From an uncultured Acetobacteroides sp. (GTDB lineage: Bacteria > Bacteroidota > Bacteroidia > Bacteroidales > ZOR0009): a DNA stretch of 64,000 nt. The DNA is taken from NCBI RefSeq assembly GCF_963678165.1, contig NZ_OY782755.1, positions 2,108,001 to 2,172,000 of the forward strand, given 5' to 3'. The notes under the pieces were generated by a model. The model saw only the letters and a list, made by a program, of their open reading frames with translations, was not told where the DNA came from and ran no database searches. Made by a program: the position numbers and the translations under genes. Shown piece after piece: positions 17,028 through 25,665 of this stretch (position 1 is the first letter of the stretch; each line of letters opens with the position of its first letter).

Positions 17028-17513
17028 TTACTCCACCTGACCAATGATTACGACGTAGTTCTTACCGTACTTTTTGGCGCATTTGGGGCAGGTGGTGTAC
17101 CACATGTACCATTTCTTAATGGTGTAGCCCTTTTGCTGTGCGATGGTTTTGGAGTCGTCGCACCATTTGCCGGTATCCTTAAAGGAACCTTCGTAAACCT
17201 TGCAGTAGAACTTGCCGCTTATGGTGGTATTCTGGGCGCCAGAAATCTCCCTATCTGTTGCTAGGTAGATGTCCATATTCCATCGCGATGTATGATCGGA
17301 GAGGCAGAGGTAATCGGGTACATCGGCGCTTGCCTTCGAGAATAGATCAAAGATCCGTTTCATAACCTTGCCGAAGTTGATGGGCATGTAGAATAGTGTA
17401 CATACCTTATCCTTTATAAACTTCTTATTTTCCCATTTAACGATTCTATCGTCCCAAGGTATAGGGTCGAACACAGGGCAGCATGTTGAATCCGATTGTG
17501 AGGTAGTTGTCAT
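17028..17513 (-). CDS. Conserved uncharacterised Cys/Trp-rich protein (often labelled 'hydrolase')
   Basis: 161 aa, cytosolic. It resembles a family shared with Firmicutes: CCPVFDPIPWDDRIVKWENK at the N-terminus, DYLCLSDHTSRWNMDIYLAT in the middle and YMWYTTCPKCAKKYGKNYVV at the C-terminus. The CPKC pair could bind metal. I know of no tested function, and the 'hydrolase' label in databases has no visible catalytic motif behind it. It has a strong Shine-Dalgarno (AAAGGAGG, 6 bp before the ATG), rare in this phylum, which fits transfer from a Firmicute (inference). Confidence 0.65.
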   Translation of the reverse strand: MTTTSQSDSTCCPVFDPIPWDDRIVKWENKKFIKDKVCTLFYMPINFGKVMKRIFDLFSKASADVPDYLCLSDHTSRWNMDIYLATDREISGAQNTTISGKFYCKVYEGSFKDTGKWCDDSKTIAQQKGYTIKKWYMWYTTCPKCAKKYGKNYVVIIGQVE

Positions 17514-17901
17514 AGTAGCCTCCTTTGCTGTTGATTTTATGATGCTAATTTATATATTGTATGGCAATAATCCCATTTTTGTTGATGGGGTGTGCTGTGT
17601 TTGGTAGTTGCTTGAGTGTTCTGAATGCTTGAAATGGGACTGCTTCTGTAGTCTACATATTTAACAGATAAAATTTTAAATGCGTGCATATTGGACTTAA
17701 AGCGATCGAATAAATTGTTGTGAAGTGATGGAATTGATAGGGGAATTTCTGAACTTTTACAACAATAATAAGTTCTATTAGACTTGTGTAGGATTATACT
17801 TAAATCCAAAAATTAACATGAATGTGCTATTATTTACCTGATTTTTGAACAGGGTAATGAATAATAGAGTATTTTCGCTGAAAAATTTAATGTTCACAAT
17901 T
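17514..17901. other. Gene-free stretch between divergent genes
   Basis: 388 bp, AT-rich. Apart from the Shine-Dalgarno next to 17513, I see no RNA gene, repeat or clear promoter; a TTTTTG at about 17840 lacks the TA of a -7 box. Confidence 0.5.
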
Positions 17902-18603
17902 ATGAAGTTTAAAGTTGTTATTCTTTCAACTGTTGTTGCAGCTTTCCTTCTTTCTTCTTGCGGAAAGGGAGGACACAAGTTTGCTAACCTAGCAGATTCC
18001 GCCAGCTATGCTTTTGGTGTAAGTATCGGACGTAACCTAGAAGGTTATCATGCTCAAAATATTAACGAGAAAGTTCTTGCACAGGCAATTGAAGATGTAT
18101 TGAGCGGGGATACTACTAAGGTTAAGATGAACGATCAAATGGCCATGACCGTTATCCAAACATACTTCACTAAGCTTCAAAAGGAAGTTGCAAGCAAGAA
18201 TGTAAAAGAAGGAGAAGAATTTTTGGCAAAGAACAAGAAGGAATCGGGCGTAGTTGCTCTTCCAAACGGTCTTCAATATAAGATTAACGCTCCTGGTGAC
18301 CAAAATATTAAGCCAACCGCTACCGATACTGTGGTTGTTAACTACACAGGAACATTTATCAATGGTAAGGAATTCGACTCTTCGAAGAAGCAAGGAATGC
18401 CTGCTCGTTTCGTACTAGGTGGCGTTATTCCTGGATGGACTCAAGGTCTTCAGCTGATTGGTAAGGGTGGTAAAATTAAACTTTTCATTCCTGCTAACCT
18501 TGCCTATGGCGAAAAAGGTGCTGGTAATGTAATCCCTGCAAACTCTACCCTTGTTTTTGAAGTTGAGCTTCTTGATGTAATCAAGGGCGGTGCTAAGAAA
18601 TAG
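17902..18603 (+). CDS. FKBP-type peptidyl-prolyl isomerase, lipoprotein
   Basis: 233 aa from the ATG at 17902, which yields a lipoprotein signal with lipobox LLSS-C20. An N-terminal dimerisation-type domain (about 28-115; ASYAFGVSIGRNL) precedes the FKBP domain (about 130-228: DTVVVNYTGTFINGKEFDSS, GVIPGWTQGLQLI, GAGNVIPANSTLVFEVELLD). Like FkpA/Mip proteins it should speed proline isomerisation in periplasmic folding. A second, related FKBP gene follows after a terminator, suggesting a local duplication. Confidence 0.92.
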   Translation: MKFKVVILSTVVAAFLLSSCGKGGHKFANLADSASYAFGVSIGRNLEGYHAQNINEKVLAQAIEDVLSGDTTKVKMNDQMAMTVIQTYFTKLQKEVASKNVKEGEEFLAKNKKESGVVALPNGLQYKINAPGDQNIKPTATDTVVVNYTGTFINGKEFDSSKKQGMPARFVLGGVIPGWTQGLQLIGKGGKIKLFIPANLAYGEKGAGNVIPANSTLVFEVELLDVIKGGAKK

Positions 18604-18624
18604 TTCGCTTCTATTCTAAAATAC

Positions 18625-18663
18625 AAAAGGCTGTCATCATATTTATGTCGACAGCCTTTTTTC
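18625..18663 (+). terminator. Terminator between the two FKBP genes
   Basis: AAAAGGCTGTC ... GACAGCCTTTTTTC: a 9-10 bp stem with a U-tract. The second FKBP gene therefore probably has its own promoter or depends on readthrough. Confidence 0.8.
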
Positions 18664-18692
18664 TGCCATTTAATTTGAAAAATCAAACCCAA

Positions 18693-19505
18693 ATGAAAAA
18701 AGTACTCTTAGTTGCAATTGCTTTTGTTGGCATGAACTCGTTTTCCTATTCGTCTTCGGTTGGTGCTATTCAGAATGCCGATTCGCTGAAAACGTTTAAG
18801 CTTAACAGCGAAGCCGATTCGGTAAGCTACGCCATTGGTCTTACCGTTGGTCAGAGCCTTCGAAACTTCAAGGTGAAAGGTGTTGATGAGATCATCGTTG
18901 CAAAGGCTATTAAGGATATGCTAAGCAATAATCCGCAAAACCTCCAAATCAACGAAAAGGAGGCGATGGGTATCGTTCAATCGTACTTTGGACGAATCCA
19001 TAGAGAAGCAACGGAGAATGCGCTTAAGCAAGGCGCAGAGTTTCTTGCAAAGAATAAGCAGGAGGCTGGCGTAGTTGAACTACCTAGCGGGTTGCAGTAC
19101 AAAATCATCAATCCTGGTGATCTTAAGTTAAAGCCTAAGGCTGCCGATACCGTTGTTGTACACTACACAGGTTCGCTAATTGATGGAAAGGTGTTCGACT
19201 CTTCGAAGAACTACGGTAAGCCTATTACCTTTCCTTTAAATCAGGTTATTCCTGGATGGACCGAAGGCGTTCAGTTAATAGGGAAAGGCGGTAAGGTTAT
19301 GCTTTATATTCCATCGAAGTTGGGATATGGAGAGAATGGAGCAGGAAATGCTATACCTGGTAACTCTACCCTAATTTTCGAAATAGAGCTGCTAGACGTT
19401 AAGGTCAGCAACGCCTCTGTTGCTCAACCTAAGGTTGCGGTTCCTACAAAAAACGTGGCTCCAGCAAAAGCAGCAGCCCATGCCTCTAAGGCAAAAAAGA
19501 AATAG
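18693..19505 (+). CDS. FKBP-type peptidyl-prolyl isomerase, exported
   Basis: 270 aa from the ATG at 18693; an in-frame start at 18645 would lie inside the terminator. The signal peptide is MKKVLLVAIAFVGMNSFSYS, without a lipobox cysteine. Domain order is as in the preceding gene: helical N-domain (about 35-120), FKBP domain (about 145-245; DTVVVHYTGSLIDGKVFDSS, GAGNAIPGNSTLIFEIELLD), then an Ala/Lys tail (AKAAAHASKAKKK) the paralogue lacks. It is a soluble periplasmic partner to the lipoprotein version. Confidence 0.92.
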   Translation: MKKVLLVAIAFVGMNSFSYSSSVGAIQNADSLKTFKLNSEADSVSYAIGLTVGQSLRNFKVKGVDEIIVAKAIKDMLSNNPQNLQINEKEAMGIVQSYFGRIHREATENALKQGAEFLAKNKQEAGVVELPSGLQYKIINPGDLKLKPKAADTVVVHYTGSLIDGKVFDSSKNYGKPITFPLNQVIPGWTEGVQLIGKGGKVMLYIPSKLGYGENGAGNAIPGNSTLIFEIELLDVKVSNASVAQPKVAVPTKNVAPAKAAAHASKAKKK

Positions 19506-19526
19506 TTGTAGACGACTTATATGTAA

Positions 19527-19562
19527 GCTGCCTTCGAATTATCCTCGGAGGCGGCTTTTTTA
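19527..19562 (+). terminator. Terminator after the second FKBP gene
   Basis: GCTGCCTTCGA / TCGGAGGCGGC stem with two G-U pairs, followed by TTTTTT. Confidence 0.7.
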
Positions 19563-19588
19563 CTATCCGTTTAAAACATAATATTGCT

Positions 19589-19596
19589 TACCTTTG
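19589..19596 (+). promoter_or_regulatory. -7 box (TACCTTTG) for the cyclophilin gene
   Basis: TACCTTTG at 19589-19596, 26 bp before the ATG at 19623, immediately after the preceding terminator. No clear -33 element. Confidence 0.55.
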
Positions 19597-19622
19597 CGGG
19601 CAAACAAAAAATAGACAAATAG

Positions 19623-20060
19623 ATGAGAACAGCAGCAATTCATACCGAGAAAGGGGTGATGAAGGTTAAATTCTTCGAGGAAGATGCACCTAACACCGTT
19701 GATAACTTCTGTAAGTTGGCTAAGTCTGGCTTTTACGACGGACTTAATTTTCACCGTGTAATTCCAAACTTCGTAATTCAGGGTGGATGCCCAGATGGTA
19801 CTGGTGCAGGTGGTCCAGGCTACAGCATTAAGTGCGAGACCAGCGGAAACAATCAGTATCACGACAGAGGTGTGCTTTCGATGGCACATGCAGGCAAGGA
19901 TACCGGAGGCTCTCAGTTCTTCATTTGCCATAACCGTCAAAACACTCAGCATCTTGACCGTCGCCATACCGTTTTTGGAAAGGTTTACGAGGGATTAGAG
20001 GTTATCGACCTTATCCGTCAGGGTGATAAGATTATTAAGATTGAAATTTTTGAAGAGTAA
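19623..20060 (+). CDS. ppiB: Cyclophilin-type peptidyl-prolyl isomerase
   Basis: 145 aa, no signal peptide, so cytosolic. Cyclophilin signature: [20 protein letters not shown] with the catalytic Arg, then [21 protein letters not shown] and [15 protein letters not shown]. The minimal length is typical of bacterial PpiB. It is transcribed from its own promoter and followed 6 bp later by a DUF3127 gene. Confidence 0.92.
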   Translation: MRTAAIHTEKGVMKVKFFEEDAPNTVDNFCKLAKSGFYDGLNFHRVIPNFVIQGGCPDGTGAGGPGYSIKCETSGNNQYHDRGVLSMAHAGKDTGGSQFFICHNRQNTQHLDRRHTVFGKVYEGLEVIDLIRQGDKIIKIEIFEE

Positions 20061-20066
20061 AATATA

Positions 20067-20432
20067 ATGAGTTTAGAAGTATCAGGTAGGCTGCTAAAGG
20101 TTTTACCTCAGCAGCGTGGTGCCGGAAAAAATGGCGAGTGGGTAAAGCAAGATTTTATTATCGAAACTACCGAGCAGTATCCCAAAAAGGTTTGCTTTTC
20201 GGCTTGGGGCGATAAGGTTAACGACCTAAGCAGGGTTAATGTTGGTGACAGCTTAACGGTTAGTTTTAACGTGGAATCGCGCGAGTACAACGAGCGCTGG
20301 TACACCGATCTCCGTTCATGGAGAATCACACCAATGTCTCAGGGTAACGGTCCTGCGGATATGCCTCCATTCCCCGGCGAAATTCCACCTCCTGTTGATT
20401 CAATGGAGGGCAACGAAGATCTTCCATTCTAA
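20067..20432 (+). CDS. DUF3127 protein, predicted OB-fold
   Basis: 121 aa. Family-typical sequence: VSGRLLKVLPQQRGAGKNGE, WVKQDFIIETTEQYPKKVCF, WGDKVND, VGDSLTVSFNVESREYNERW, then a Pro/Gly-rich tail ending in an acidic tip (EGNEDLPF). That acidic tip resembles the C-terminus of SSB proteins, and the fold is OB-like, so single-strand nucleic acid binding is a reasonable guess but untested. Likely co-transcribed with ppiB. Confidence 0.82.
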   Translation: MSLEVSGRLLKVLPQQRGAGKNGEWVKQDFIIETTEQYPKKVCFSAWGDKVNDLSRVNVGDSLTVSFNVESREYNERWYTDLRSWRITPMSQGNGPADMPPFPGEIPPPVDSMEGNEDLPF

Positions 20433-20444
20433 TGATAAATGATT

Positions 20445-20473
20445 AAAACCTCTGTTTTGGCAGAGGTTTTTTT
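20445..20473 (+). terminator. Terminator after DUF3127
   Basis: AAAACCTCTG-TTTTGG-CAGAGGTTTTTTT, a strong intrinsic terminator. Confidence 0.85.
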
Positions 20474-20562
20474 ATGGGCTTACTTTTTCAACATTCCAAC
20501 TACAGAAGGCATCTAGTTCCAGCATTCAATGCTTAGTGTGGAATGCTTCATTCAATTTGGTG

Positions 20563-20570
20563 TAATTTTG
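20563..20570 (+). promoter_or_regulatory. -7 box (TAATTTTG) for the epimerase gene
   Basis: TAATTTTG, 20 bp before the ATG at 20591; no matching -33 element. Confidence 0.45.
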
Positions 20571-20590
20571 GGGTTCTAAAATAGTAAGTA

Positions 20591-21517
20591 ATGCGGGTAG
20601 CAATTCTCGGAGGCTCGGGGTTTATTGGTTCTCATCTGGTGCAACATCTAGTTCGAGAGAGATGGGAAACTGTTGTAGTTTCACGACGACCTGCTGCTGG
20701 TGCCGATAAAGGATCTAGGTCAGTTTCCTACGTGCAGTGGGACGGAAGGTCTGTTGATGGGCTGGTTTCGATAGTTAAAAGGGCAGATGCTGTGATTAAC
20801 CTGATAGGCGAAGGTGTTGCCGATAAGCGCTGGACACCCGAGCGTAAAGAATCCATATTATCATCACGGATAAACTCTGCTAGCGTACTTTGTCTGGCTA
20901 TTCAACAAGCAGCCCATAAGCCGGAGGTGGTAGTGCAGGCATCGGCGGTTGGGTATTACGGCTATAAGTACGAGAGGAAGGATGAGGTTGAAATAGATGA
21001 GTTTTCGGAGCAGGGCACCGGTTTCCTCTCGGAGGTTTGCAAGCAGTGGGAGGATGCCATACTTCCCATAGAAAATATTATTCCGCGGTTAGCCATTATT
21101 CGCACAGGGATTGTGCTTGGCAGCAATAGCGGATTCATTAAAAAGCAGGCTTCTTTATTTAAGCTGGGGCTGGGAGGTGCTGTGGGGAAGGGAAGTCAGC
21201 CTTTTCCATGGATTCATATTGATGATGAGGTTGGAGCAATAGCTCATCTTATAAAGGATAAGGCAGCATCGGGAGTTTACAACCTTGTAGCGCCTAATCC
21301 ATGTACCTATAGCGCGTTTGTGAAAGATTTTGGAGATGTCTTGCATTGTCCCACGTTCCTATCTATCCCTGCGTGGTTCGTTCGGCTTCTGTTTGGAAAG
21401 GAAATGGCTAACGAGGTGATTCTGGGAGGTAAGATAGTCGCTCCTCGTAGGCTTGTTGAGTCTGGTTACCATTTTAAATACTCGTTGTTGCAGGATGCCT
21501 TAAAGTCGACTCTGTAG
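20591..21517 (+). CDS. TIGR01777-type NAD-dependent epimerase/dehydratase (SDR, YfcH/SulA-like)
   Basis: 308 aa. Extended SDR: the nucleotide-binding MRVAILGGSGFIGSHLVQHL at the N-terminus, then VQASAVGYYGYK with the catalytic Tyr region, and PWIHIDDEVGAIAHLI. The C-terminal DUF1731-like segment (about 250-300) contains KIVAPRRLVESGYHFKY. The substrate of this family is unknown. No operon partner: 458 bp of mostly featureless DNA follows. Confidence 0.88.
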   Translation: MRVAILGGSGFIGSHLVQHLVRERWETVVVSRRPAAGADKGSRSVSYVQWDGRSVDGLVSIVKRADAVINLIGEGVADKRWTPERKESILSSRINSASVLCLAIQQAAHKPEVVVQASAVGYYGYKYERKDEVEIDEFSEQGTGFLSEVCKQWEDAILPIENIIPRLAIIRTGIVLGSNSGFIKKQASLFKLGLGGAVGKGSQPFPWIHIDDEVGAIAHLIKDKAASGVYNLVAPNPCTYSAFVKDFGDVLHCPTFLSIPAWFVRLLFGKEMANEVILGGKIVAPRRLVESGYHFKYSLLQDALKSTL

Positions 21518-22026
21518 CAACTGGGGTTGGCTGTATAACTGGGGTTGGCCGTTTGCTAAAGAATTCAATCAACTATTTCGTGGCTGTTTACTTCCCTTGT
21601 TCTACCCTCCCGAGTTTCTCTCGGGGCTATCGCGTTGACGCTCTTAAGGTCTTCAATGTACCGTAATGAAGGTTAGGCGCTATGCTTACCCTTGATTAAT
21701 GCCGCACTATGGCTGTTAAACCATAATCCGAAGGTGTTGAATACGAATTATACCGTATTGCATTCGATGCAATTTCTACTGGCTTCCTATTCAACTGTTC
21801 TGCGGTTGAATAGGAAGCCAGTAGTGGGACTTACCCACCTAAATCGTTATAGTGCCTTAGCATTTATTGGAAGAGAGGGTGTATTATTCTTCTGTTTTGT
21901 CGTAAAAATGGCGAAATGACTTCTACATTGTAGCTGCAATTGGGGTTTGTGGTGTAAATGTGATGCAAAATTGCTGTGGTTTGTTTTAAAGTAGTATTTT
22001 TACCGTCAAAAGTAAAAGGTATTAAT
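21518..22026. other. Gene-free stretch with one long hairpin
   Basis: 509 bp. A 75-aa frame at 21692-21919 runs through a perfect palindrome and resembles nothing, so I do not call it. Besides the hairpin (21776-21824), there is CTCTCGGGGCTATCGCGTTGA, whose flanking phrase looks like degraded repeat DNA. No -7 box seen before the acyl-CoA synthetase gene. Confidence 0.5.
21776..21824. repeat. Perfect inverted repeat, 20-bp arms, 9-bp loop
   Basis: Arms at 21776-21795 and 21805-21824 are exactly complementary; the loop is TGTTCTGCG. There is no T-tract after it, so it is not a standard intrinsic terminator. Confidence 0.9.
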
Positions 22027-24090
22027 ATGATAAACGAACAACTGATAAACCCCAAGAGCATAGTTGTTGTTGGCGGTAGCGACGATATTCAAAAACCAGG
22101 AGGCAAGGTTCTTAAGAATCTCATAGATGGAAGCTTCGCAGGAGACCTTATGGTGGTAAACCCTAAGGCCGAAAATGTTCAGGGCGTAAAAACATTTAAA
22201 ACCGTAGCGGATCTCCCTCATGTAGATTTGGCTATTCTGGCCATTGCTGCAAAGTTTTGTCCTGCATCGGTGCGCGAGTTGGCCGAGAAGAAGGGCACGA
22301 AAGCCTTTATCATCCTTTCTGCTGGATTTCATGAGGAGAATGAGGAGGGGGCTCGCTTGGAGCAAGAGATCGTGGATATCATCAACGCAAATAACGGTTG
22401 CCTGATTGGCCCCAACTGCGTGGGGGTTATGAACTCCAACTATCAGGGGGTTTTCATCACGCCAATCCCGAAGCTCGACCCCATGGGCGTCGATTTTATC
22501 TCGGGATCGGGTGCTACGGCTGTTTTTATCATGGAATCGGGAATTCCTAATGGCTTAACCTTTTCTAGCGTGTATTCCGTTGGGAATAGCGCCCAGATGG
22601 GGGTCGAGGATGTTATTAAGCACCTTGATGAGACCTACGTTGAGGGCAAGAGCTCGAAGGTAAAGCTGATTTATATCGAGAGCATCAATAAGCCGGACAT
22701 GCTGCTTAAGCATGCCTCGTCGCTCATCTCTAAAGGGTGCCGGATTGCGGCCATTAAGTCGGGCTCGTCGGAGGCCGGGAGCCGCGCTGCCTCGTCGCAT
22801 ACGGGGGCGCTTGCCAGCCCAGATGTTGCTGTGGAAGCCTTGTTCCGCAAGGCGGGCATCGTTAGGTGCGGCGGCAGGCAGGAGCTGTCTACCATCGCCT
22901 CCATCTTCATGCACCCGGAGCTGAAAGGGAAGAATGTTGCGGTGATTACCCATGCGGGTGGCCCTGCGGTGATGCTTACCGATGTCCTCTCGAACAACGG
23001 GCTTAACGTACCTCCTATTACAAGCCCCAAGGCAAAGGATCTTCTCGAAAAGCTCTTCGCGGGATCGTCGGTGGCCAATCCAATCGACTTTTTGGCAACA
23101 GGTACGGCGCAGCAGCTGGCCGATATCATCGACGCCTGCGAGCACGACTTCGACGAGGTGGACGCCATGGCCGTCATCTTTGGTAGCCCCGGGCTTTTCC
23201 CCGTTTATGATGTGTACGATGTGCTCGACCAGAAGATGAAGGAGTGCAAGAAGTCGATTTATCCCGTACTGCCCAGCGTTATCAACGTAAAGGACGAGAT
23301 TGCGGCATTCCTCGAAAAGGGGCGCATCAACTTCCCCGACGAGGTGGTGTTTGGCGCTGCGCTTGCCAAGGTCTACAACACGCCCAAGCCTGCTGTTCTG
23401 GATGCCGATTCGCATCAGTATGCCGTAGATGCCGCCAAAATCCGCAGGGTGGTGGACGAGGCTGCGAATGGCTACTTGTCGCCCGATAAGGTGCAGATGC
23501 TGCTCGATGCTGCAGGCGTGCCACGCGCGAAGGAGATGGTGGTTGCGACCCCAGAGGCCTGCGCTGCTGCGCTCGGCGAGATCGGCTACCCAATTGTGAT
23601 GAAGGTGGTAGGGCCCGTGCACAAGTCGGATGTTGGCGGGGTGGTGCTTAACGTGACCAACGAGGCGACCGCCCTTAAGGAGTTCGACCGGATGATGAAG
23701 ATTAAGGATACCACGGCCATCCTGCTTCAGCCCATGCTTAGCGGCACCCAGCTATTTGTTGGTGCAAAGCAGGAGGGCGACTTCGGCCACCTGATCTTCT
23801 GCGGGCTTGGGGGTATTTTTATCGAAGTACTAAAGGATGTTACCGCAGGCCTGGCACCTATTGGCATCGGCGAGGCGCACGATATGATTCGCAGGCTTAA
23901 GTCGTACAAAATTATTGAGGGCGCAAGAGGGCAGGAGCCCGTTAACGAGGCGCAGTATGCCGAGGTTATCGCGCGGGTTTCGGCGCTATGCCGGGTTGCC
24001 CCCGAGATATTCGAGATGGACATCAACCCGCTGCTCGGCACCCGCGATAGGGTGGTGGCCGTGGATGCGCGTATCCGCATAGAGAAGTAG
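22027..24090 (+). CDS. Acyl-CoA synthetase (NDP-forming), fused alpha-beta subunits
   Basis: 687 aa from the ATG at 22027. Domain order: CoA-binding Rossmann domain (about 1-130), succinyl-CoA-ligase-like domains with the phosphohistidine H258 in RAASSHTGALASP, then an ATP-grasp half (about 470-687; GYPIVMKVVGPVHKSDVGGV, MEMDINPL type ending). Such enzymes interconvert acetyl- or acyl-CoA with ADP+Pi and acid+ATP, saving energy at the end of fermentation, in the cytosol. It is the archaeal/fermenter type rather than AMP-forming Acs. A hairpin follows. Confidence 0.92.
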   Translation: MINEQLINPKSIVVVGGSDDIQKPGGKVLKNLIDGSFAGDLMVVNPKAENVQGVKTFKTVADLPHVDLAILAIAAKFCPASVRELAEKKGTKAFIILSAGFHEENEEGARLEQEIVDIINANNGCLIGPNCVGVMNSNYQGVFITPIPKLDPMGVDFISGSGATAVFIMESGIPNGLTFSSVYSVGNSAQMGVEDVIKHLDETYVEGKSSKVKLIYIESINKPDMLLKHASSLISKGCRIAAIKSGSSEAGSRAASSHTGALASPDVAVEALFRKAGIVRCGGRQELSTIASIFMHPELKGKNVAVITHAGGPAVMLTDVLSNNGLNVPPITSPKAKDLLEKLFAGSSVANPIDFLATGTAQQLADIIDACEHDFDEVDAMAVIFGSPGLFPVYDVYDVLDQKMKECKKSIYPVLPSVINVKDEIAAFLEKGRINFPDEVVFGAALAKVYNTPKPAVLDADSHQYAVDAAKIRRVVDEAANGYLSPDKVQMLLDAAGVPRAKEMVVATPEACAAALGEIGYPIVMKVVGPVHKSDVGGVVLNVTNEATALKEFDRMMKIKDTTAILLQPMLSGTQLFVGAKQEGDFGHLIFCGLGGIFIEVLKDVTAGLAPIGIGEAHDMIRRLKSYKIIEGARGQEPVNEAQYAEVIARVSALCRVAPEIFEMDINPLLGTRDRVVAVDARIRIEK

Positions 24091-24109
24091 GCGATGTGCT
24101 ACAGCATAC

Positions 24110-24137
24110 GGAAAGGGCGGCTTCGGCTGCCCTTTCC
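24110..24137 (+). terminator. Hairpin after the acyl-CoA synthetase gene
   Basis: GGAAAGGGC ... GCCCTTTCC with an inner GGCTTCGGCT loop, 20 bp after the stop. There is no T-tract, so termination by it is uncertain. Confidence 0.5.
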
Positions 24138-24204
24138 TGCGTTGGGAGGTGTGGGGCAGTGCATGAGGCTTTCGTTTACGGTTTTTTGGCTCGTGCAAGC
24201 TGCA

Positions 24205-24480
24205 AAGAGATAAAAGTTACTGATTTTTTATCCATGCATACGGTAAGAAGATAAAATGCATGTGCTATTATAGCCATGTATAATGTAGTATGATAAAATG
24301 CATGTGAAATTATTACCATGCTTAATGCAAGATGATGAAATGCAATTGTAATTATGGCTATGCATGTTGTAGAAGAGTAAAATGCAAGAGAAATTATATA
24401 TATGCATATTGCAGAATTAAAAATAGCATGTGTATTATTTTCCATGCATATTGCATGAAGATAAAATGCATAGGTTTTTA
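24205..24480. repeat. Tandem array, 42 bp units, 6-7 copies, AT-rich
   Basis: The anchor ATAAAATGCA-like word begins (counting from AAAATGCA) at 24253, 24295, 24337, 24379, 24421 and 24463: five consecutive steps of 42 bp. A degenerate first unit sits at 24212, 41 bp earlier. Units also carry ATTATxxCCATGCATA. The sequence is unrelated to the 13.56-kb array. The minus-strand frame across it is an artefact of a period divisible by three. Confidence 0.88.
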
Positions 24481-24681
24481 GCTCCGTGCAGACATTCAAG
24501 AGGCAACAATGTGCAGGATTTTGGTTTGCTCACCGGATATAGATGCCTTCATGTCCGATTTCGAAGTTTTAGGCAGCCTGCAAGGATTGCCCCTTTGTGC
24601 CGGAGGGGGAGGCGCCTGCCTTAACGCGGTGTGGGCGTGCGCATAATTTCAGTATGCGGGCAGATAGTAGCATTCTTTTGC

Positions 24682-24689
24682 TACTTTTG
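24682..24689 (+). promoter_or_regulatory. -7 box (TACTTTTG) for the 24714 gene
   Basis: TACTTTTG, 24 bp before the ATG at 24714; no -33 element seen. The rest of the gap from 24490 shows nothing else. Confidence 0.55.
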
Positions 24690-24713
24690 CAGGTCAAAAT
24701 AAAAGATGAAGCT

Positions 24714-25661
24714 ATGAGTAACCGAGTTGCCTCCCTTTTCAATATAAAGTATCCGATAGTTCAAGGTGGAATGGTATGGTGCAGCGGCTGGCGCTTGGCC
24801 GCAGCGGTATCGGAGGCGGGCGGACTGGGCCTTATCGGGGCCGGATCGCTGCATCCCGAGATGCTGCGCGAGCACATACAGAAGGCCAAGGCGGCCACCA
24901 GCAAGCCGTTTGGCGTAAATGTGCCGCTGCTCTACCCCGAGATTGAGAAGATCATGCAGATCATCGTCGAGGAGGGGGTTAAGGTGGTCTTTACCTCGGC
25001 TGGGAACCCCAAAACCTGGACCAAGCACCTAAAGGATAACGGCATCACCGTGGTACACGTAGTGTCGAGTTCCAAGTTCGCGCGCAAGTGCGAGGAGGCG
25101 GGCGTTGATGCCGTGGTGGCCGAGGGCTTCGAGGCTGGTGGCCACAACGGACGTGAGGAGACCACCACCTTTGCGCTGATTCCGCAGGTGCGTAAGGCCA
25201 CCACGCTTCCGCTTATTGCGGCAGGCGGTGTAGGGTCGGGCAGCGGCATGCTGGGCGCCATGGCGCTGGGCGCCGATGGGGTACAAATCGGAACTCTTTT
25301 TGCCCTTTCCGAGGAATCGTCGGCCCACGAGGCCTTCAAGCAGCGCTGCATCGCGCTCGAGGAGGGCGATACGATGCTTAGCCTTAAGAAGATTGGTGCA
25401 ACCCGCCTTATCAAAAACGAATTCTACCAGAAGGTGGCTCAGCTGGAGGATCGCGGAGCCGCCGCCGAGGAGCTCAAGGAGCTGCTGGGCCGCGGCCGCG
25501 CCAAGAAGGGCATCTTCGAGGGCGATTTGGTGGAGGGCGAGCTCGAGATCGGGCAGATCGCCTCGATGGTAAAGGCCATTAAGCCTGTTAAACAAATCGT
25601 AGATGAGCTTGTTGCTGAGTTTAGCCAAGCACAAGCGGCCCTATCATCCATTAAATTCTAG
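24714..25661 (+). CDS. Nitronate monooxygenase / FabK-like flavoprotein
   Basis: 315 aa. FMN-dependent TIM barrel: NIKYPIVQGGMVWCSGWRLA at the start, then AVVAEGFEAGGHNGREETTT (the AxEGxExGGH region), LIAAGGVGSGSGMLGAMALG binding the FMN phosphate and GVQIGTLFALSEES. Members are either nitronate monooxygenases, which detoxify nitronates, or FabK enoyl-ACP reductases; sequence alone does not decide, though the AGGHNG form and length are compatible with both. Starts the run with two M16 peptidase genes, the next gene being 4 bp after its stop. Confidence 0.8.
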   Translation: MSNRVASLFNIKYPIVQGGMVWCSGWRLAAAVSEAGGLGLIGAGSLHPEMLREHIQKAKAATSKPFGVNVPLLYPEIEKIMQIIVEEGVKVVFTSAGNPKTWTKHLKDNGITVVHVVSSSKFARKCEEAGVDAVVAEGFEAGGHNGREETTTFALIPQVRKATTLPLIAAGGVGSGSGMLGAMALGADGVQIGTLFALSEESSAHEAFKQRCIALEEGDTMLSLKKIGATRLIKNEFYQKVAQLEDRGAAAEELKELLGRGRAKKGIFEGDLVEGELEIGQIASMVKAIKPVKQIVDELVAEFSQAQAALSSIKF

Positions 25662-25665
25662 GTTG

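Noticed and set aside
21692-21919. 75-residue frame over the palindrome
   Set aside because: No family resemblance, and it runs through a perfect inverted repeat, which is improbable in coding DNA.
24176-24499. Minus-strand 107-residue frame
   Set aside because: It coincides with the 42-bp array and is hydrophobic low-complexity; same artefact.
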